Assembly: GCA_024710805.1 (NCBI GenBank) | Contig: JANJUB010000126.1 | Coordinates: 1-40,277, forward strand | Length of the DNA stretch: 40,277 bases | Direction: 5' to 3' | Source of the DNA: Fimbriimonadaceae bacterium | GTDB taxonomy: Bacteria > Armatimonadota > Fimbriimonadia > Fimbriimonadales > Fimbriimonadaceae | Shown here: one piece after another, positions 29,568 to 40,202 of the stretch | Numbering within the stretch: the first letter of the stretch is position 1 | Layout: each line of letters starts with the position of its first letter | Translations under genes and position numbers: made by a program | Notes under the pieces: generated by a model | Told to the model about the DNA's origin: nothing | What the model saw: only the letters and a program-made list of their open reading frames with translations | The model's database searches: none

Positions 29568-30845
29568 TTAGTTGCCACCGTCGCGATCTTGGCGAAGGTC
29601 GATCCGGGCGAGCAGCATCACCGCTCGCTCGACCGCCACGTCCTTTTCTCCCCAGCGAATCAGCCCCGGAGCTTCCACGATCGGCTCGACCCCGTTACCC
29701 TCGAGACGAATCCCGTTCGGAGTCACGAAGTCCGTGATCGGATACTGGATCATAAAGCCGTGGGGAAGCGGATTCATCACAGAGACCAGAACCGCACCGG
29801 CTGACTTGGCACCAACGATCGGCGCGCTCAGGTTCTCCTTCAGCGCAGCGGCGGCAATCTCCGAGGCACTGCCGCTGCCCTGGTTGACCAGCACGGCCAC
29901 GTTCCCCTTATAGCGATCGATCCTCGGGGTACCGGCGCGGATAGGACGATCCGTGAACTTTGCGATCGCGGCGAGATCGGTAGCGGTGCCGCCTGTCTCC
30001 TTCACGTACCGGTTCACCATCGGGCGCTGGATGAATGTGCCAATGGGCGCGCGCTCAGGTAGCAAGATACTCATCAAGTGCACGAGATTGAGCACCTGGC
30101 CACCCGGATTGTTGCGCAGATCCAGGATGAGGTTGCGTGCCTTGCTCGCCTCCTTGAAGAGCTTCTCGACGTTCGCCTGGCTGTAGCCGACGTCGAAGGT
30201 CCAAATCTTGATGAGCGCGGTCTCAGGATTCACCCACGTCAATGTCTCAGGGCGAACGTTGGAATACTTGCGGCGGGTGACCTTAACAGCTTTGGTCTTG
30301 CCGTCGCGCTCGTACTTCACGCTGACCGTCGATCCTTCCTCTCCGCTAATCTGCCCGGGATTGTCGACCTTTTGGCCGTCGGCTTCTACGATCAGATCGC
30401 CTTCGCGAATGCCTGCCTCGTAGGCTGGCGACTCAGGAAACACGTTGATGACGCGGATGCCTTTGCCGGGTTCGGGCTGAATCTGGATGCCGATGCCCGT
30501 AGCGGTTCGGGTTCGTCGATTCGCCGCCATTTCGGGCGTGGTCATGACGATGTGGCTAATACCGAACTTGCGAAGTGCGGCATTGACCGCCATGGTGAAG
30601 GCGCGCGCGTCCCCGGCCTTGTCCACCGTCTCCTTTTCGCCCTCCATGAACTCCTGCCACTTGCTGAAGTCGATTCCGGGCACGAACGCCACGTTGGTGA
30701 CGATCCGATTGACTTCCTTCATCACCTCGGCCTTCAGTTCAGGCGTCAGCGTGGTCGTCGGAGTCGTCGGCGTTTGGGTTGTCCCAGGGGTCGCCAAAAC
30801 GAAAGCAAGGGCGAGTGCCCCGAGAATCTTAGCGCGCACCAACAT
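29568..30845 (-). CDS. S41 family C-terminal processing peptidase with PDZ domain
   Basis: GIGIQIQPEPGKGIRVINVFPESPAYEAGIREGDLIVEADG; NLILDLRNNPGGQVLNLVHLMS; VLVNQGSGSASEIAAAALKE. Confidence 0.93.
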   Translation of the reverse strand: MLVRAKILGALALAFVLATPGTTQTPTTPTTTLTPELKAEVMKEVNRIVTNVAFVPGIDFSKWQEFMEGEKETVDKAGDARAFTMAVNAALRKFGISHIVMTTPEMAANRRTRTATGIGIQIQPEPGKGIRVINVFPESPAYEAGIREGDLIVEADGQKVDNPGQISGEEGSTVSVKYERDGKTKAVKVTRRKYSNVRPETLTWVNPETALIKIWTFDVGYSQANVEKLFKEASKARNLILDLRNNPGGQVLNLVHLMSILLPERAPIGTFIQRPMVNRYVKETGGTATDLAAIAKFTDRPIRAGTPRIDRYKGNVAVLVNQGSGSASEIAAAALKENLSAPIVGAKSAGAVLVSVMNPLPHGFMIQYPITDFVTPNGIRLEGNGVEPIVEAPGLIRWGEKDVAVERAVMLLARIDLRQDRDGGN

Positions 30846-30902
30846 AGCTAATCATTGTACGACAGGATTGCCGTCTCTGATTCCCTGGCGCTACAATCAG
30901 GC

Positions 30903-31364
30903 ATGCGCTACTACATTCTCCACGGGTTAGAGGCGACGCCAGGGATCTTCCGAAAACTGGTCCAGATGTTGCGGGCAGATCAGATCGACGTGCCGACCGG
31001 CGAAGATCGATTTACGCCCCGCGAGATCATCGCGCACTTGGCGGACTGGGAGTCCATCTTACGAGATGAGCGGATGGCGCGCGCCGTAAAGGAGCCGGGT
31101 TGCACGATTCAGCCGTACGACGAGGTCTTGCGGGCCACCGAGCGCGGATACGCGACGCTTGATGTCGAGCAGCAGCTGGCGCATTTCGCGGTCGAGCGCA
31201 AGCGGACGATCGAGTTACTGAAGGGCCTCACTCCCCTGCAGCAAGCGGCGACGTTCGTGCACCCAGAGGCGGGGCAGTTCACCGTCGCTGAGTTCTCATG
31301 TGCTCTGCTCGGCCACGACGTGTATCACATCGAGCAGCTCACGAACGTTCTCAAGAGCGACTGA
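30903..31364 (+). CDS. DinB-like family protein
   Basis: MRYYILHGLEATPGIFRKLVQML...FTPREIIAHLADWESILRDERM...CALLGHDVYHIEQL. Confidence 0.75.
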   Translation: MRYYILHGLEATPGIFRKLVQMLRADQIDVPTGEDRFTPREIIAHLADWESILRDERMARAVKEPGCTIQPYDEVLRATERGYATLDVEQQLAHFAVERKRTIELLKGLTPLQQAATFVHPEAGQFTVAEFSCALLGHDVYHIEQLTNVLKSD

Positions 31365-31411
31365 CATTCGCCGTTCAAATCAGGCGGATTAGACGTCCTT
31401 AATTAACACCC

Positions 31412-32104
31412 ATGGATCCCAACGTCCACCGCAATGTGCTGTCCCAACAGATCTCGGAGCTCGAGCATGCCTTGCTCGACATGGGTAGCCGTGCCGAGGC
31501 CATGGTGGGGCGAGCCGTTGACTCGCTTGTGCGCGGGGATGCCGATGCGGCGATGCAGGTGGTGCGAATCGACGACGAGGTCGATCTCCTCGATCTCGAG
31601 ATCGAGGAGCGGTGCGTCAGCTTGCTCGCCCTCCAAAACCCCATCGCGAGTGACCTTCGCCTGGTAGGCACTGCCCTCAAGATGATCACGGATATCGAGC
31701 GCGTTGGTGATCTGGCGGTGGATATCGCCAAGGCCGGGATGAAGGTCGAGAAAGAGCTCGGCGACTCCTCTTACATTGACTTCCCACAGATTGCAGGTCT
31801 AGCGCGGACGATGTTGCGAGATGCGCTGCAGGCGTTTGTCAAGCGAGATCTCGACTTGGTCGGCTCGGTGATTGCCCGCGATGACGAAGTCGATGAGCTG
31901 TACCGAGTTCTGCGCGGCCAGATTCATGATCGGATGCGACGATCACCCGAAGATGTGGTTGCGGCGAGTTGGCTCTTACTGGCGTTGCATCATATCGAGC
32001 GCATCGCCGATCATGCGGTCAACATTGCCGAGCGGGTGAGCTTCATGGTCACCGGCAAGTTCCAGCAACTTGCCCCATCGCATGGGCCGGAATCGACCGC
32101 CTAG
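31412..32104 (+). CDS. phoU: Phosphate signalling protein PhoU
   Basis: Two PhoU repeats: ASDLRLVGTALKMITDIERVGDLAVDIAK and SWLLLALHHIERIADHAVNIAERVSFMVTG. Confidence 0.95.
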   Translation: MDPNVHRNVLSQQISELEHALLDMGSRAEAMVGRAVDSLVRGDADAAMQVVRIDDEVDLLDLEIEERCVSLLALQNPIASDLRLVGTALKMITDIERVGDLAVDIAKAGMKVEKELGDSSYIDFPQIAGLARTMLRDALQAFVKRDLDLVGSVIARDDEVDELYRVLRGQIHDRMRRSPEDVVAASWLLLALHHIERIADHAVNIAERVSFMVTGKFQQLAPSHGPESTA

Positions 32105-33489
32105 TTCTCTTCGATGACGCCGTTGAGGCCCCACAGATGAGCCGAAGTTGCTCGTACCCGCACTTGTTGTCCCGTGAGCGTCTCTGAGCCGTCGAAGTGC
32201 ATCATCTTGAACTCGCGGGTGTAGCCCTGGAGGCGATCTCGATTCTTGGGAGAGGGGCCTTCGACGAGCACCTCGAACACGTGCCCCACCGCTTCCAAGT
32301 TCTTCTCGACACTGATGCGGTTCTGCAGCTCGAGAAGCCGGTCCATGCGCGACTTTCGAACATGAAGCGGAAGCTGCTCCATATCTCCGGCGGGAGTGCC
32401 CGGCCGGGGGCTGTAGATGAACATGAATGCGCCGTCGAAGCGGACTTCTTCCACAAGTCGGAGCGTATCCTCGAACTGCTCCTCGGTTTCACCAGGGAAC
32501 CCGACGATGATGTCGGTGCTCAGCCCAATCCCAGGAACGGCCGCCCGAAGATTCGCGACGATCTCGCGATAGCTGTCGGCGGTGTACACGCGGTGCATCG
32601 CCTTAAGCACCTCGTCGTTCCCCGACTGGAGCGGTAGATGCACATGCTCCATCACTGCCGGGCAATCCCGGATAGTCTCGATAAGGTCGGCGCGGAAGTC
32701 GCGAGGGTAGGGACTGGTGTATCGGAGTCGAAGAAGGCCATCGATCTCGCTAAGCTTCCACAAGAGTTCGCTGAAGGGCACCTGGCCCTCGGCGAGATTC
32801 TTCCCGTAGGAGTTCACGGTTTGGCCGAGTAGGGTGATCTCGCGAGTTCCACGATCGACGAGCCGTCGTACTTCGTCGACAATCTCGTCGGTAGGTCGGC
32901 TTCGCTCTCGACCTCGGGTCGTGGGCACAATGCAGAACGTGCAGAACTTATCGCAGCCGTATTGAATGGGAACAAACGCCTTGAGCTTGGTCGCTCGATC
33001 GACTTGCCGCTGGGGTAGATCGGTGACGACCTTGCCGCGCCGCTCGGGCAGTTCGACGCGCTTGGCGAACTTTCGAGTTTGGAGCGCCTCCTCCACTAGT
33101 CCAGCCACGTTGCTGATATCTCCGGTTCCCAGAACAAAGTCGACAAAAGGCGCACGGCGCTTGATCTCATCGGCCCGCAACTGGGCCATGCAGCCGCAGA
33201 CACCCACCACAATCTCCGGGCGAACTTCCTTCAGCAGGGCAAGCTCACCCAGCATCGAAAACGCCTTATCTTCAGGCTTGCGCCGGACGCTGCAGGTGTT
33301 CAGCAGAATGACATGGGCATCCACGATGCTCTCTGCCGGCTCAAAGCCGATTTCGCGCAAATGAAGGCCCAACTGCTCGCTGTCTTCCTCGTTCATTTGG
33401 CAACCCCACGTCTGCACGTGGTACGTGCCGCGTAAGGTGCGAGGGCGATTTGCCGCCAAGCGGATGGGCTTTAGTAGCGTGTTGGGCAT
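32101..33489 (-). CDS. miaB: tRNA (N6-isopentenyl adenosine(37)-C2)-methylthiotransferase MiaB
   Basis: TWGCQMNEEDSEQLG, NTCSVRRKPEDKAFS, YGCDKFCTFCIVPTTRGRERSR, C-terminal TRAM. Confidence 0.96.
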   Translation of the reverse strand: MPNTLLKPIRLAANRPRTLRGTYHVQTWGCQMNEEDSEQLGLHLREIGFEPAESIVDAHVILLNTCSVRRKPEDKAFSMLGELALLKEVRPEIVVGVCGCMAQLRADEIKRRAPFVDFVLGTGDISNVAGLVEEALQTRKFAKRVELPERRGKVVTDLPQRQVDRATKLKAFVPIQYGCDKFCTFCIVPTTRGRERSRPTDEIVDEVRRLVDRGTREITLLGQTVNSYGKNLAEGQVPFSELLWKLSEIDGLLRLRYTSPYPRDFRADLIETIRDCPAVMEHVHLPLQSGNDEVLKAMHRVYTADSYREIVANLRAAVPGIGLSTDIIVGFPGETEEQFEDTLRLVEEVRFDGAFMFIYSPRPGTPAGDMEQLPLHVRKSRMDRLLELQNRISVEKNLEAVGHVFEVLVEGPSPKNRDRLQGYTREFKMMHFDGSETLTGQQVRVRATSAHLWGLNGVIEEN

Positions 33490-33559
33490 CGGTGGAACCC
33501 AGAGGATACCAGTGGCGTTGAGTGGGAACGGGCGCAGCCTACGTATAATTCAACGTCTC

Positions 33560-34645
33560 ATGAACGACATCCTTCGCAATCGAATCCAGTTGGTGCTGAC
33601 CTCAGCGGGCATCTTGATCGCCGGTTACCTCAGTGTCACCACCATGCTCGGGGTCGAGGCGGCCTGCGGCAAGGGCGGAGGGTGCGGAGAAGTCGCGGCC
33701 TCGTCCTACTCGAAGCTGGCCGGAGTTCCGGTCGCCTATCTTGGCTTGCTGTCGTACGTTGTCCTGTTCGTCATGGCGATGCTGAAAACGATGAGCGGCG
33801 ATCCTGATCGCAAACTGCACAAGGTCGGGCTGCTCGTTTCGGGAGTGGGCGCCGCGTTCAGCATCTTCTTGATGTACGCCTCCTTCGCCATCATCGAGGC
33901 GACGTGCCCATGGTGCGTGAGCTCCGCAATCACGATGACGCTATTGTTCGTCAGCCACTTGTTGCCGCGCAAGGGCGAATCGGTCGCCCACTTCAGTCCG
34001 CTCTGGACGGGGGCACCGATCGTTGCTTCGCTCATCGGACTCACCGTTCTCGTGCTGAACATCGAGAATCCGCTGAAGCCCGTACCGGGCTACACCATCG
34101 AGATGCTGACGCCGAAGAACGCGAATGTGTTTGGAGATCCTCAGGCGAAGGTCTCGGTCGTCGAGTTTTATGACTTGACGTGTCCGCACTGCCAGGCGTC
34201 CTACGATGAGTTCAAGCGGCTGCTGCAAGATGGAGCCAAGCTCAAGATCATCATGCGCCACTTCCCGCTTCGTTCTCCGGGCCACGAAATGGGCTTGCCC
34301 GCGGCCATCTTCTCGGAGATGGCAGCCGAGAAAGGGCAGTACTTCCAGTTTGTCGATGCGGTCTTCGCCAAGAAGGGCGAGTTCGGCGTGCCCGACTTGC
34401 TCGACTTGCTGGAGGGCATGGGATTCGACCGAGAAGTCGTGAAGAAGCGCGCGGTCGATGAGAATGACCCGGCCTTTCTTCGTGTGAAGGAGGACATCGC
34501 TATGGCCGACAAGCTGGGCTTGCTCATCACGCCGACGTTCTATGTCGGATTGCCGGGGAAGCAGGTGTATCCCGCCAAGCAGAGTTCGATGAAGGATGTC
34601 CTCGCGAAGCCGGAAATCCGCGCGGAGTGGGAAGTCAAGAAGTGA
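33560..34645 (+). CDS. Vitamin K epoxide reductase (VKOR) - DsbA-like thioredoxin fusion protein
   Basis: N-terminal multi-TM VKOR with [10 protein letters not shown] and [12 protein letters not shown]-terminal [15 protein letters not shown] (CPHC) and ITPTFYVG (cis-Pro) DsbA motifs. Confidence 0.93.
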   Translation: MNDILRNRIQLVLTSAGILIAGYLSVTTMLGVEAACGKGGGCGEVAASSYSKLAGVPVAYLGLLSYVVLFVMAMLKTMSGDPDRKLHKVGLLVSGVGAAFSIFLMYASFAIIEATCPWCVSSAITMTLLFVSHLLPRKGESVAHFSPLWTGAPIVASLIGLTVLVLNIENPLKPVPGYTIEMLTPKNANVFGDPQAKVSVVEFYDLTCPHCQASYDEFKRLLQDGAKLKIIMRHFPLRSPGHEMGLPAAIFSEMAAEKGQYFQFVDAVFAKKGEFGVPDLLDLLEGMGFDREVVKKRAVDENDPAFLRVKEDIAMADKLGLLITPTFYVGLPGKQVYPAKQSSMKDVLAKPEIRAEWEVKK

Positions 34646-35715
34646 GCCTCGCTAAGCCCACGGTATTGGTGGCGATGTCGGGCGGGGTCGATAGCAGCGT
34701 TGCGGCGGCAATGCTCGTAGAGCGGGGTTATCCGGTGATCGGCATCACGATGCAGATCTGGCAGGAAAGCCAGACCGATCCGCGCCATGCGGGCTGCTGC
34801 TCGCTTGGAGCGGTCGAGGACGCCCGGCGAGTCGCGCGTGTGCTCGGCATTCCTCACTACGTGATGAACTTTAGAGACGAGTTTCGTGCCTCCGTGATCC
34901 AGAACTTCATCGACGAATACGCGGTGGGCCGCACGCCGAACCCATGCGTCCAGTGCAACAAGACGGTCAAGTTCGAGATTCTCATGGAGAAGATGCGCGA
35001 ACTTGGGTGTGATCGCTTGGTCACCGGGCACTATGCGCGAATCCGACGTGGGGCCGATGGCCGGTACCGACTCATGCGGGCGCGTGGGGAAGGGAAGGAC
35101 CAGAGCTACGTGCTCTACATGCTCGATCAGGCGCAGCTTGCCGCTTCGTGGTTTCCGCTGGGTGAGATCGCAGATAAGTCGGTCACCCGTGAAATGGCCC
35201 GCAAGTACGGCTTGCCCGTAGCCGAGAAGCCAGACTCGCAGGAAATCTGCTTTGTGAGCGAAGCGGGTGGCTACGGCGACTTCTTGCGCAAGCACCGCCC
35301 AGACTTGTTCCGCACTGGCGACGTGGTGGACGCGGAAGGGAAGGTGATCGGCGAGCACGATGGAACCGCTCAATTCACCATCGGCCAACGACGCGGTGTA
35401 GGCGTGGCGCAGGGTCGGCCGCTCTATGTCATTGGGATCCAGCCCGAGCAGAATCGAGTCGTGGTCGGCGAAGCGGACGCCCTCCGCCAGCGAGAAGTGC
35501 TTCTTCAGGATGTCGTGTGGGGAGTGGGCGAGGGTGCTTCCAGGCTGAGGGTAGAAGCGAAGATCCGCTACAACATGGCGCCGCAGAAAGCGACACTCTT
35601 CGGAGGCGTGTGCCCACGCCTGGTGTTCGATGAGCCGGTGCGCGCCGTGACTCCCGGTCAAATGGCGGTTGCCTACCGCGGGAAGTCCGTGGCCGCGGGC
35701 GGAACCATCGCTTAG
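34642..35715 (+). CDS. mnmA: tRNA-specific 2-thiouridylase MnmA
   Basis: [56 protein letters not shown] start overlapping the previous stop (GTGA). Confidence 0.96.
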   Translation: MSLAKPTVLVAMSGGVDSSVAAAMLVERGYPVIGITMQIWQESQTDPRHAGCCSLGAVEDARRVARVLGIPHYVMNFRDEFRASVIQNFIDEYAVGRTPNPCVQCNKTVKFEILMEKMRELGCDRLVTGHYARIRRGADGRYRLMRARGEGKDQSYVLYMLDQAQLAASWFPLGEIADKSVTREMARKYGLPVAEKPDSQEICFVSEAGGYGDFLRKHRPDLFRTGDVVDAEGKVIGEHDGTAQFTIGQRRGVGVAQGRPLYVIGIQPEQNRVVVGEADALRQREVLLQDVVWGVGEGASRLRVEAKIRYNMAPQKATLFGGVCPRLVFDEPVRAVTPGQMAVAYRGKSVAAGGTIA

Positions 35716-35757
35716 GGTCGCCGCAACCTTTTCGCGCCCGTGGTGCGTCTACCGATC

Positions 35758-36291
35758 ATGAGACCTTTGATGCTCACCCTGGTGGCGCTGGGCGCCGTTG
35801 CCCACGCTAACGTCCAAGACACCTATCCTCCGATCGTTACCGAGAAGAACCTGTACGCTGCGACGGACTTTCGGGGCAAGCCTGCTCCCGAGTTCGTGGT
35901 CGGGCAGTGGCTTTCGGAGAAGCCGGAGATGAAGGGCAAGATTCTCTTCATCGATTTCTGGGCGACCTGGTGCGGCCCTTGCAAGGCGCTGATTCCAAAG
36001 CTCAACGACTGGCATGCGAAGTACGGCAAGGAGGTCGTGTTTATCGGACTCAGTGATGAGCCGGCCGAGACGGTGACCAAGTTCCAGTCGACGACGAAGA
36101 TGACCTACCCCCAAGCCATCGACCCGGAGCGGCGCTTGCACAAGGCGCTGGGGGTGAAGGGCATTCCCCACGTGATGATCGTCACACCGGATGGCGTCGT
36201 GCGGTGGCAAGGTTTCCCGGGCAGCGCGGAGGACCCGTTGACGGAAGACAAGCTGAAGCAGATCATTGCGGCGAGCAAGGTCGCGCGCTAA
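35758..36291 (+). CDS. TlpA/ResA-like thioredoxin family protein
   Basis: Signal peptide, FIDFWATWCGPCKALIPKLNDW, GVKGIPHVMIVTPDG. Confidence 0.9.
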   Translation: MRPLMLTLVALGAVAHANVQDTYPPIVTEKNLYAATDFRGKPAPEFVVGQWLSEKPEMKGKILFIDFWATWCGPCKALIPKLNDWHAKYGKEVVFIGLSDEPAETVTKFQSTTKMTYPQAIDPERRLHKALGVKGIPHVMIVTPDGVVRWQGFPGSAEDPLTEDKLKQIIAASKVAR

Positions 36292-36539
36292 CCGTTCTCA
36301 GCTTCGCGGGCGTACTCTTGGGCCTCGGGGCCCTGGATGTACGCCCGAGCCTCCTCGACGGTGGACACGGGCTCCCAAAGAAAGCCCTTCTCGTTGACGA
36401 CCCACAGAACAGCACCTTCGGTTCCGGGCTCGGGGATGCTCACGATGCGCCACGGATGCTTCTCTTCGAGGATTTCGACCCCGACGATCTGAGCAATATT
36501 ACGGATGACTGCGTCAGCCGCGCTCGGATAGTTGACCAT
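36288..36539 (-). CDS. Small hypothetical protein (83 aa)
   Basis: Open frame between convergent tlpA-like gene and tRNA-fMet; codon pattern plausible. Confidence 0.5.
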   Translation of the reverse strand: MVNYPSAADAVIRNIAQIVGVEILEEKHPWRIVSIPEPGTEGAVLWVVNEKGFLWEPVSTVEEARAYIQGPEAQEYAREAENG

Positions 36540-36542
36540 GAC

Positions 36543-36574
36543 AAAAGAAAACGGACACCCACGAGGAGTGTCCG
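36543..36574 (-). terminator. Rho-independent terminator downstream of tRNA-fMet
   Basis: CGGACAC...GTGTCCG stem followed on the minus strand by TTTTCTTTT. Confidence 0.85.
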
Positions 36575-36580
36575 GAAATT

Positions 36581-36657
<77 letters not shown>

Positions 36658-36689
36658 GAACAGTGTTCATGATACCCGAGTTTCCCGGT

Positions 36690-37586
36690 TCAGTTCCAGG
36701 AGGGAACATCGACCGCCGCGGGCGGAGCGGCGATGGCGGGGACCGTGGTTTCTTCGGTGCGAACCGCGGGCTTGCCGACCTTGCGCGCGATGCGGGCGGC
36801 TGGCTTTGCCACTGGCTTTGCTTCGGGAATAGCCCCGTAGGCGTTGGTCTTTACATACACGGGCCGCTCGAGCCGACCCAGCATTTGCGACACGGTGACG
36901 AACCGGTAACCCTTCTCCCGCAGTTTATCGAGGATCATTGGGAGGGCGGCGAGAGTGTCCGGGTGGCCGTGGAGCAAGACAACGCTACCCGGCTTCACCG
37001 CTTCGAGCACCTTGCGCGCGATCTGATCTGAAGGCTGGGGCTTGAAGTCTTGTGCGGCGACGTTCCAGTGGACCGTCACGTAACCGAGACTCTGCGCGGC
37101 GCGAAGTACGGTGTCGTCGTAGCGCATTCCGGGTGGGCGGAACAAGTTCGTCCGGGCCCCGGTGGCGTCAAAAACCGCCCGATCGCAGCGGGCGAGTTCT
37201 GCGCGGATCGCGTACTCGTCCATCCCGTGCAAGCGGGGATGGCTGTAACTGTGGTTCGCAACCTCGTGTCCCTCGTTCATCATGCGTCGCACAAGCTTCG
37301 GGTGCTGTTCGACCATGGAACCGACGACAAAGAATGTGGAGCGAGCGCGGTACCGCCCAAGAACGTTGAGCATCTCCCGGGCGATCTCCGGCCGGGGGCC
37401 ATCGTCGAACGTAAGAGCGACTTCCTTCAAGTCCTCGTTCCCGTGGATCAGGATGTCGTCGCGGAGGGCGTAAGTCTTCTTCGGATGCGAATCCAGCCGG
37501 GCAAGGACCCGCTGTGCGCTCACCGCAACAACCCCGCCCACGACCAACATCGCCGCGTACCCCATCCACCTGCCGCCCCGTCCCAC
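36690..37586 (-). CDS. Polysaccharide deacetylase family protein (NodB-like)
   Basis: EVALTFDDGPRPEIAREMLNVLGRYRARSTFFVVGSMVEQHPKLVRRMMNEGHEVANHSYSHPRL; FRPPGMRYDD. Confidence 0.95.
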   Translation of the reverse strand: MGRGGRWMGYAAMLVVGGVVAVSAQRVLARLDSHPKKTYALRDDILIHGNEDLKEVALTFDDGPRPEIAREMLNVLGRYRARSTFFVVGSMVEQHPKLVRRMMNEGHEVANHSYSHPRLHGMDEYAIRAELARCDRAVFDATGARTNLFRPPGMRYDDTVLRAAQSLGYVTVHWNVAAQDFKPQPSDQIARKVLEAVKPGSVVLLHGHPDTLAALPMILDKLREKGYRFVTVSQMLGRLERPVYVKTNAYGAIPEAKPVAKPAARIARKVGKPAVRTEETTVPAIAAPPAAVDVPSWN

Positions 37587-37625
37587 ATGGCTAGGACGAG
37601 ACGAGCCGGGGTCGCGTTTCGGCCG

Positions 37626-38123
37626 TTAGCGACTCGGGCGATTCCTTGCCGCATCTGCCGCATGGCGCTGCAGCGTGAGAACCAACCAGCGGACGGCGAT
37701 GGCAAATCCAATGACCATCAAGCAGCCCAAGGCCAACATCTGATTCATCCATTGCGATACCTTGTTGCGGGTAGCGACTTCGAAGACGCCAGACTGACCC
37801 TGCCAACGCCAGTTGACCTCGGCTCCCGCGCTACCCGCCCGCGCGAAGCCTCCGAGCGCCGCTTCGTCGTACTTGATTGTTTTGCCGTCAACCACGAACG
37901 TCATGGTGCCTGGCCCGCGGAACCCGCTCCACACCTCGACCGACTCCCCAGGCGCTAGGCGACCCGCCCAGCCTTCGCCATGGGGCGCGCTTACCTTGAG
38001 GTCCATCGGACGTGTTGAGTCGTTGAATGCTACGACCGTGCTCAGCGAGCTGCAACACGCAATAATGCTGAGCACAACGGCAAGCGCAAACGCGCGGACT
38101 AGGAAACCCGCCCTCATGAACAC
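37626..38123 (-). CDS. Hypothetical membrane protein
   Basis: N- and C-terminal TM segments; 165 aa. Confidence 0.6.
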   Translation of the reverse strand: MFMRAGFLVRAFALAVVLSIIACCSSLSTVVAFNDSTRPMDLKVSAPHGEGWAGRLAPGESVEVWSGFRGPGTMTFVVDGKTIKYDEAALGGFARAGSAGAEVNWRWQGQSGVFEVATRNKVSQWMNQMLALGCLMVIGFAIAVRWLVLTLQRHAADAARNRPSR

Positions 38124-38155
38124 TTAAACGTCGGCCCACACGAAACAGGCGGATC

Positions 38156-38632
38156 TCAGCGTGGGTCGCTGCCCTGCTTTGCCTTGCTTGGGGCGAAGAG
38201 GTTGTTTGCAAATGCGGTCGTCGCTAGGATCGCCACGAAGTAGGTGAGCGAGACGCCCATGTTGTCGGGGACAACCAAGAAGAGGACTTCGAGGCTGGAC
38301 TGACTCGACCAGAACAAAGGATAGAACACGACTGACATCGCTGCCAGCCAGGCGGCCGTCAGTCTGACGAGCTGGCCACCGACGGTTCGCGCTTCCTCAG
38401 GCGAATCCCAATCGGAGATGCCGTCCTTGCCTTTGATCTGGGCCTGCGCAAAGCCAAAGTGGAAGAACCCCACAAACACCCCAAGCACGCCCCAGATCGC
38501 GTAGGCGAGCGGCGGGGAGAAATGCTTGTGAGGCACAACGTCCATGACGAAGCACGCCGCGACGCCGATCAGGATCGAACCTGCGAGCCACAGGAACAGC
38601 GAGTACGTGACCGCTTTCAGATGCTTCAGCAT
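38156..38632 (-). CDS. Hypothetical multi-TM membrane protein
   Basis: MLKHLKAVTYSLFLWLAGSILIGVAACFVMDVVPHKHF...; hydrophobic segments. Confidence 0.6.
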   Translation of the reverse strand: MLKHLKAVTYSLFLWLAGSILIGVAACFVMDVVPHKHFSPPLAYAIWGVLGVFVGFFHFGFAQAQIKGKDGISDWDSPEEARTVGGQLVRLTAAWLAAMSVVFYPLFWSSQSSLEVLFLVVPDNMGVSLTYFVAILATTAFANNLFAPSKAKQGSDPR

Positions 38633-38642
38633 TGCAATGAAG

Positions 38643-38680
38643 AGAGCCCCGCGCTTACGAGCATGCAAACGCAGGGCTCT
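38643..38680 (-). terminator. Hairpin downstream of lpd
   Basis: AGAGCCC/GGGCTCT stem with inner GCG/CGC, 10 nt after the lpd stop; no strong T-tract. Confidence 0.45.
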
Positions 38681-38690
38681 AGAGTCAACC

Positions 38691-40142
38691 TTACATCTTG
38701 TGGATGGCGTGGCCCATCGCGTCTTCGTACGCTTCGAGCATCGCCTCCGCGAGGGTCGGGTGGGCGTGGATCGTCTCCGCCATGAACTCGACGGTGCTCT
38801 CCAGCCGGATCGCCGCGACGCCCGCCGCAATCATGTCGGTCACGTGCGGGCCGATCATGTGGACGCCGAGCAGTTCGCCGTACTTCTTCTCGCCGACGAC
38901 CTTGACGAAGCCGTCCTGCTCGCCGATCGCCATCGCCTTGCCGAAGATGCGGAAGTTCGCCTTGCCCACGACCACGTCGTAACCCTTTTCTTTGGCTTCG
39001 GCCTCAGTCAAGCCGACGCTGGCCACTTCGGGGTTGGTGTACACGCAGTTCGGGACCGCCTTGTACTCGACCTGTCGGTTGTCACCCTTCACGATGTTGT
39101 GGGCGACGATGGTGCCTTCGTGCGAAGCCACGTGAGCGAGCTGGATCCGGCCGGTCACGTCGCCGATAGCGTAGATATTCGGCACGTGGGTCTTGAGCGA
39201 GTCGTCGACGACTTCGACGCCGCGCTTATGGAGCTTCACGCCGATGCCGTCGAGATTCATACCGTCGGTGTTCGCCTTGCGGCCAACGCCCAGCAGGATC
39301 ACTTCGACCTCGACCGACTCGCCGCCCTTGAGGTGGCACTTCCAACCGCCCTTGACCTTTTCGACCTTCTCGACGCCCGAGCCGGTCTTGACCTTGATGC
39401 CCTGTCGACCGAGCAGCTTGCCCAGCTCGACGCCGAGGTCGCGGTCGCTGAGCGGGATCAGCGTGTCCATCAACTCGACGAGGTGCACCTCGGTGCCGAG
39501 ACCGTTGAAGACGTAGGCGAACTCGGTGCCGACCGCGCCACCACCGACGATGAGCATGCTCTTGGGAGCCTTCGTCGCGGAAACCGCGTCGTCACTCGTC
39601 CAAACACCGTCGGCGGAACCGCCCTGCAGTCCGGGGATGGGGAGGTGAATGACGCTGGAGCCCATCGCGAGGATGTAGTTCTTGGCGCGGATGGTTCGCG
39701 TCGGCTTTGCTCCGTCCGGTGCGCCGAACGTGTTGTGGCCCTTGCCGTCGACCGGGAAGATCTCGAGCGTGTGCGCATCCTTGAAGCGGGCGAAGCCTTC
39801 GACGTGCTCGATCTTGTTCTTCTTGAAGAGCATGCCGATGCCGCCGCGCTGCGAAGCGACGATTTTGTCGCGACGCTTGGCGTACGTCTCGAAATCAAAC
39901 TCGATGTCGCCCTTGATCACGACGCCGAAGTCCTTGGCGTGCTTGACGTGGTTGAGTCGCTCGACCCCGGCGATCATCGCCTTGCTCGGAATACAGCCCC
40001 AGTTCAGACAGGTTCCGCCGAGATACTCCTTCTCGACGACGATGACCTTCGCTCCCAACTGAGCGGCACGGATCGCGGCCACATAGCCACCAGGTCCGGC
40101 TCCGATTACAACGACGTCGGCATCAAAGTTCGCATTCGACAT
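38691..40142 (-). CDS. lpd: Dihydrolipoyl dehydrogenase
   Basis: VVIGAGPGGYVAAIRAAQLGAKVIVVEKEYLGGTCLNWGCIPSKAMI; C-terminal HAHPTLAEAMLEAYEDAMG. Confidence 0.97.
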   Translation of the reverse strand: MSNANFDADVVVIGAGPGGYVAAIRAAQLGAKVIVVEKEYLGGTCLNWGCIPSKAMIAGVERLNHVKHAKDFGVVIKGDIEFDFETYAKRRDKIVASQRGGIGMLFKKNKIEHVEGFARFKDAHTLEIFPVDGKGHNTFGAPDGAKPTRTIRAKNYILAMGSSVIHLPIPGLQGGSADGVWTSDDAVSATKAPKSMLIVGGGAVGTEFAYVFNGLGTEVHLVELMDTLIPLSDRDLGVELGKLLGRQGIKVKTGSGVEKVEKVKGGWKCHLKGGESVEVEVILLGVGRKANTDGMNLDGIGVKLHKRGVEVVDDSLKTHVPNIYAIGDVTGRIQLAHVASHEGTIVAHNIVKGDNRQVEYKAVPNCVYTNPEVASVGLTEAEAKEKGYDVVVGKANFRIFGKAMAIGEQDGFVKVVGEKKYGELLGVHMIGPHVTDMIAAGVAAIRLESTVEFMAETIHAHPTLAEAMLEAYEDAMGHAIHKM

Positions 40143-40202
40143 AGGTTGCCTGAGTTTACCGGTGGAACCCTTGGTGGGTCTTAGTGCATCATACGAATAA
40201 CC

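Noticed and set aside
38544-40184. 546-aa plus-strand ORF opposite lpd
   Set aside because: Antisense to an unambiguous dihydrolipoyl dehydrogenase; composition (D/V/L/R-rich) is typical of shadow ORFs in GC-rich DNA.
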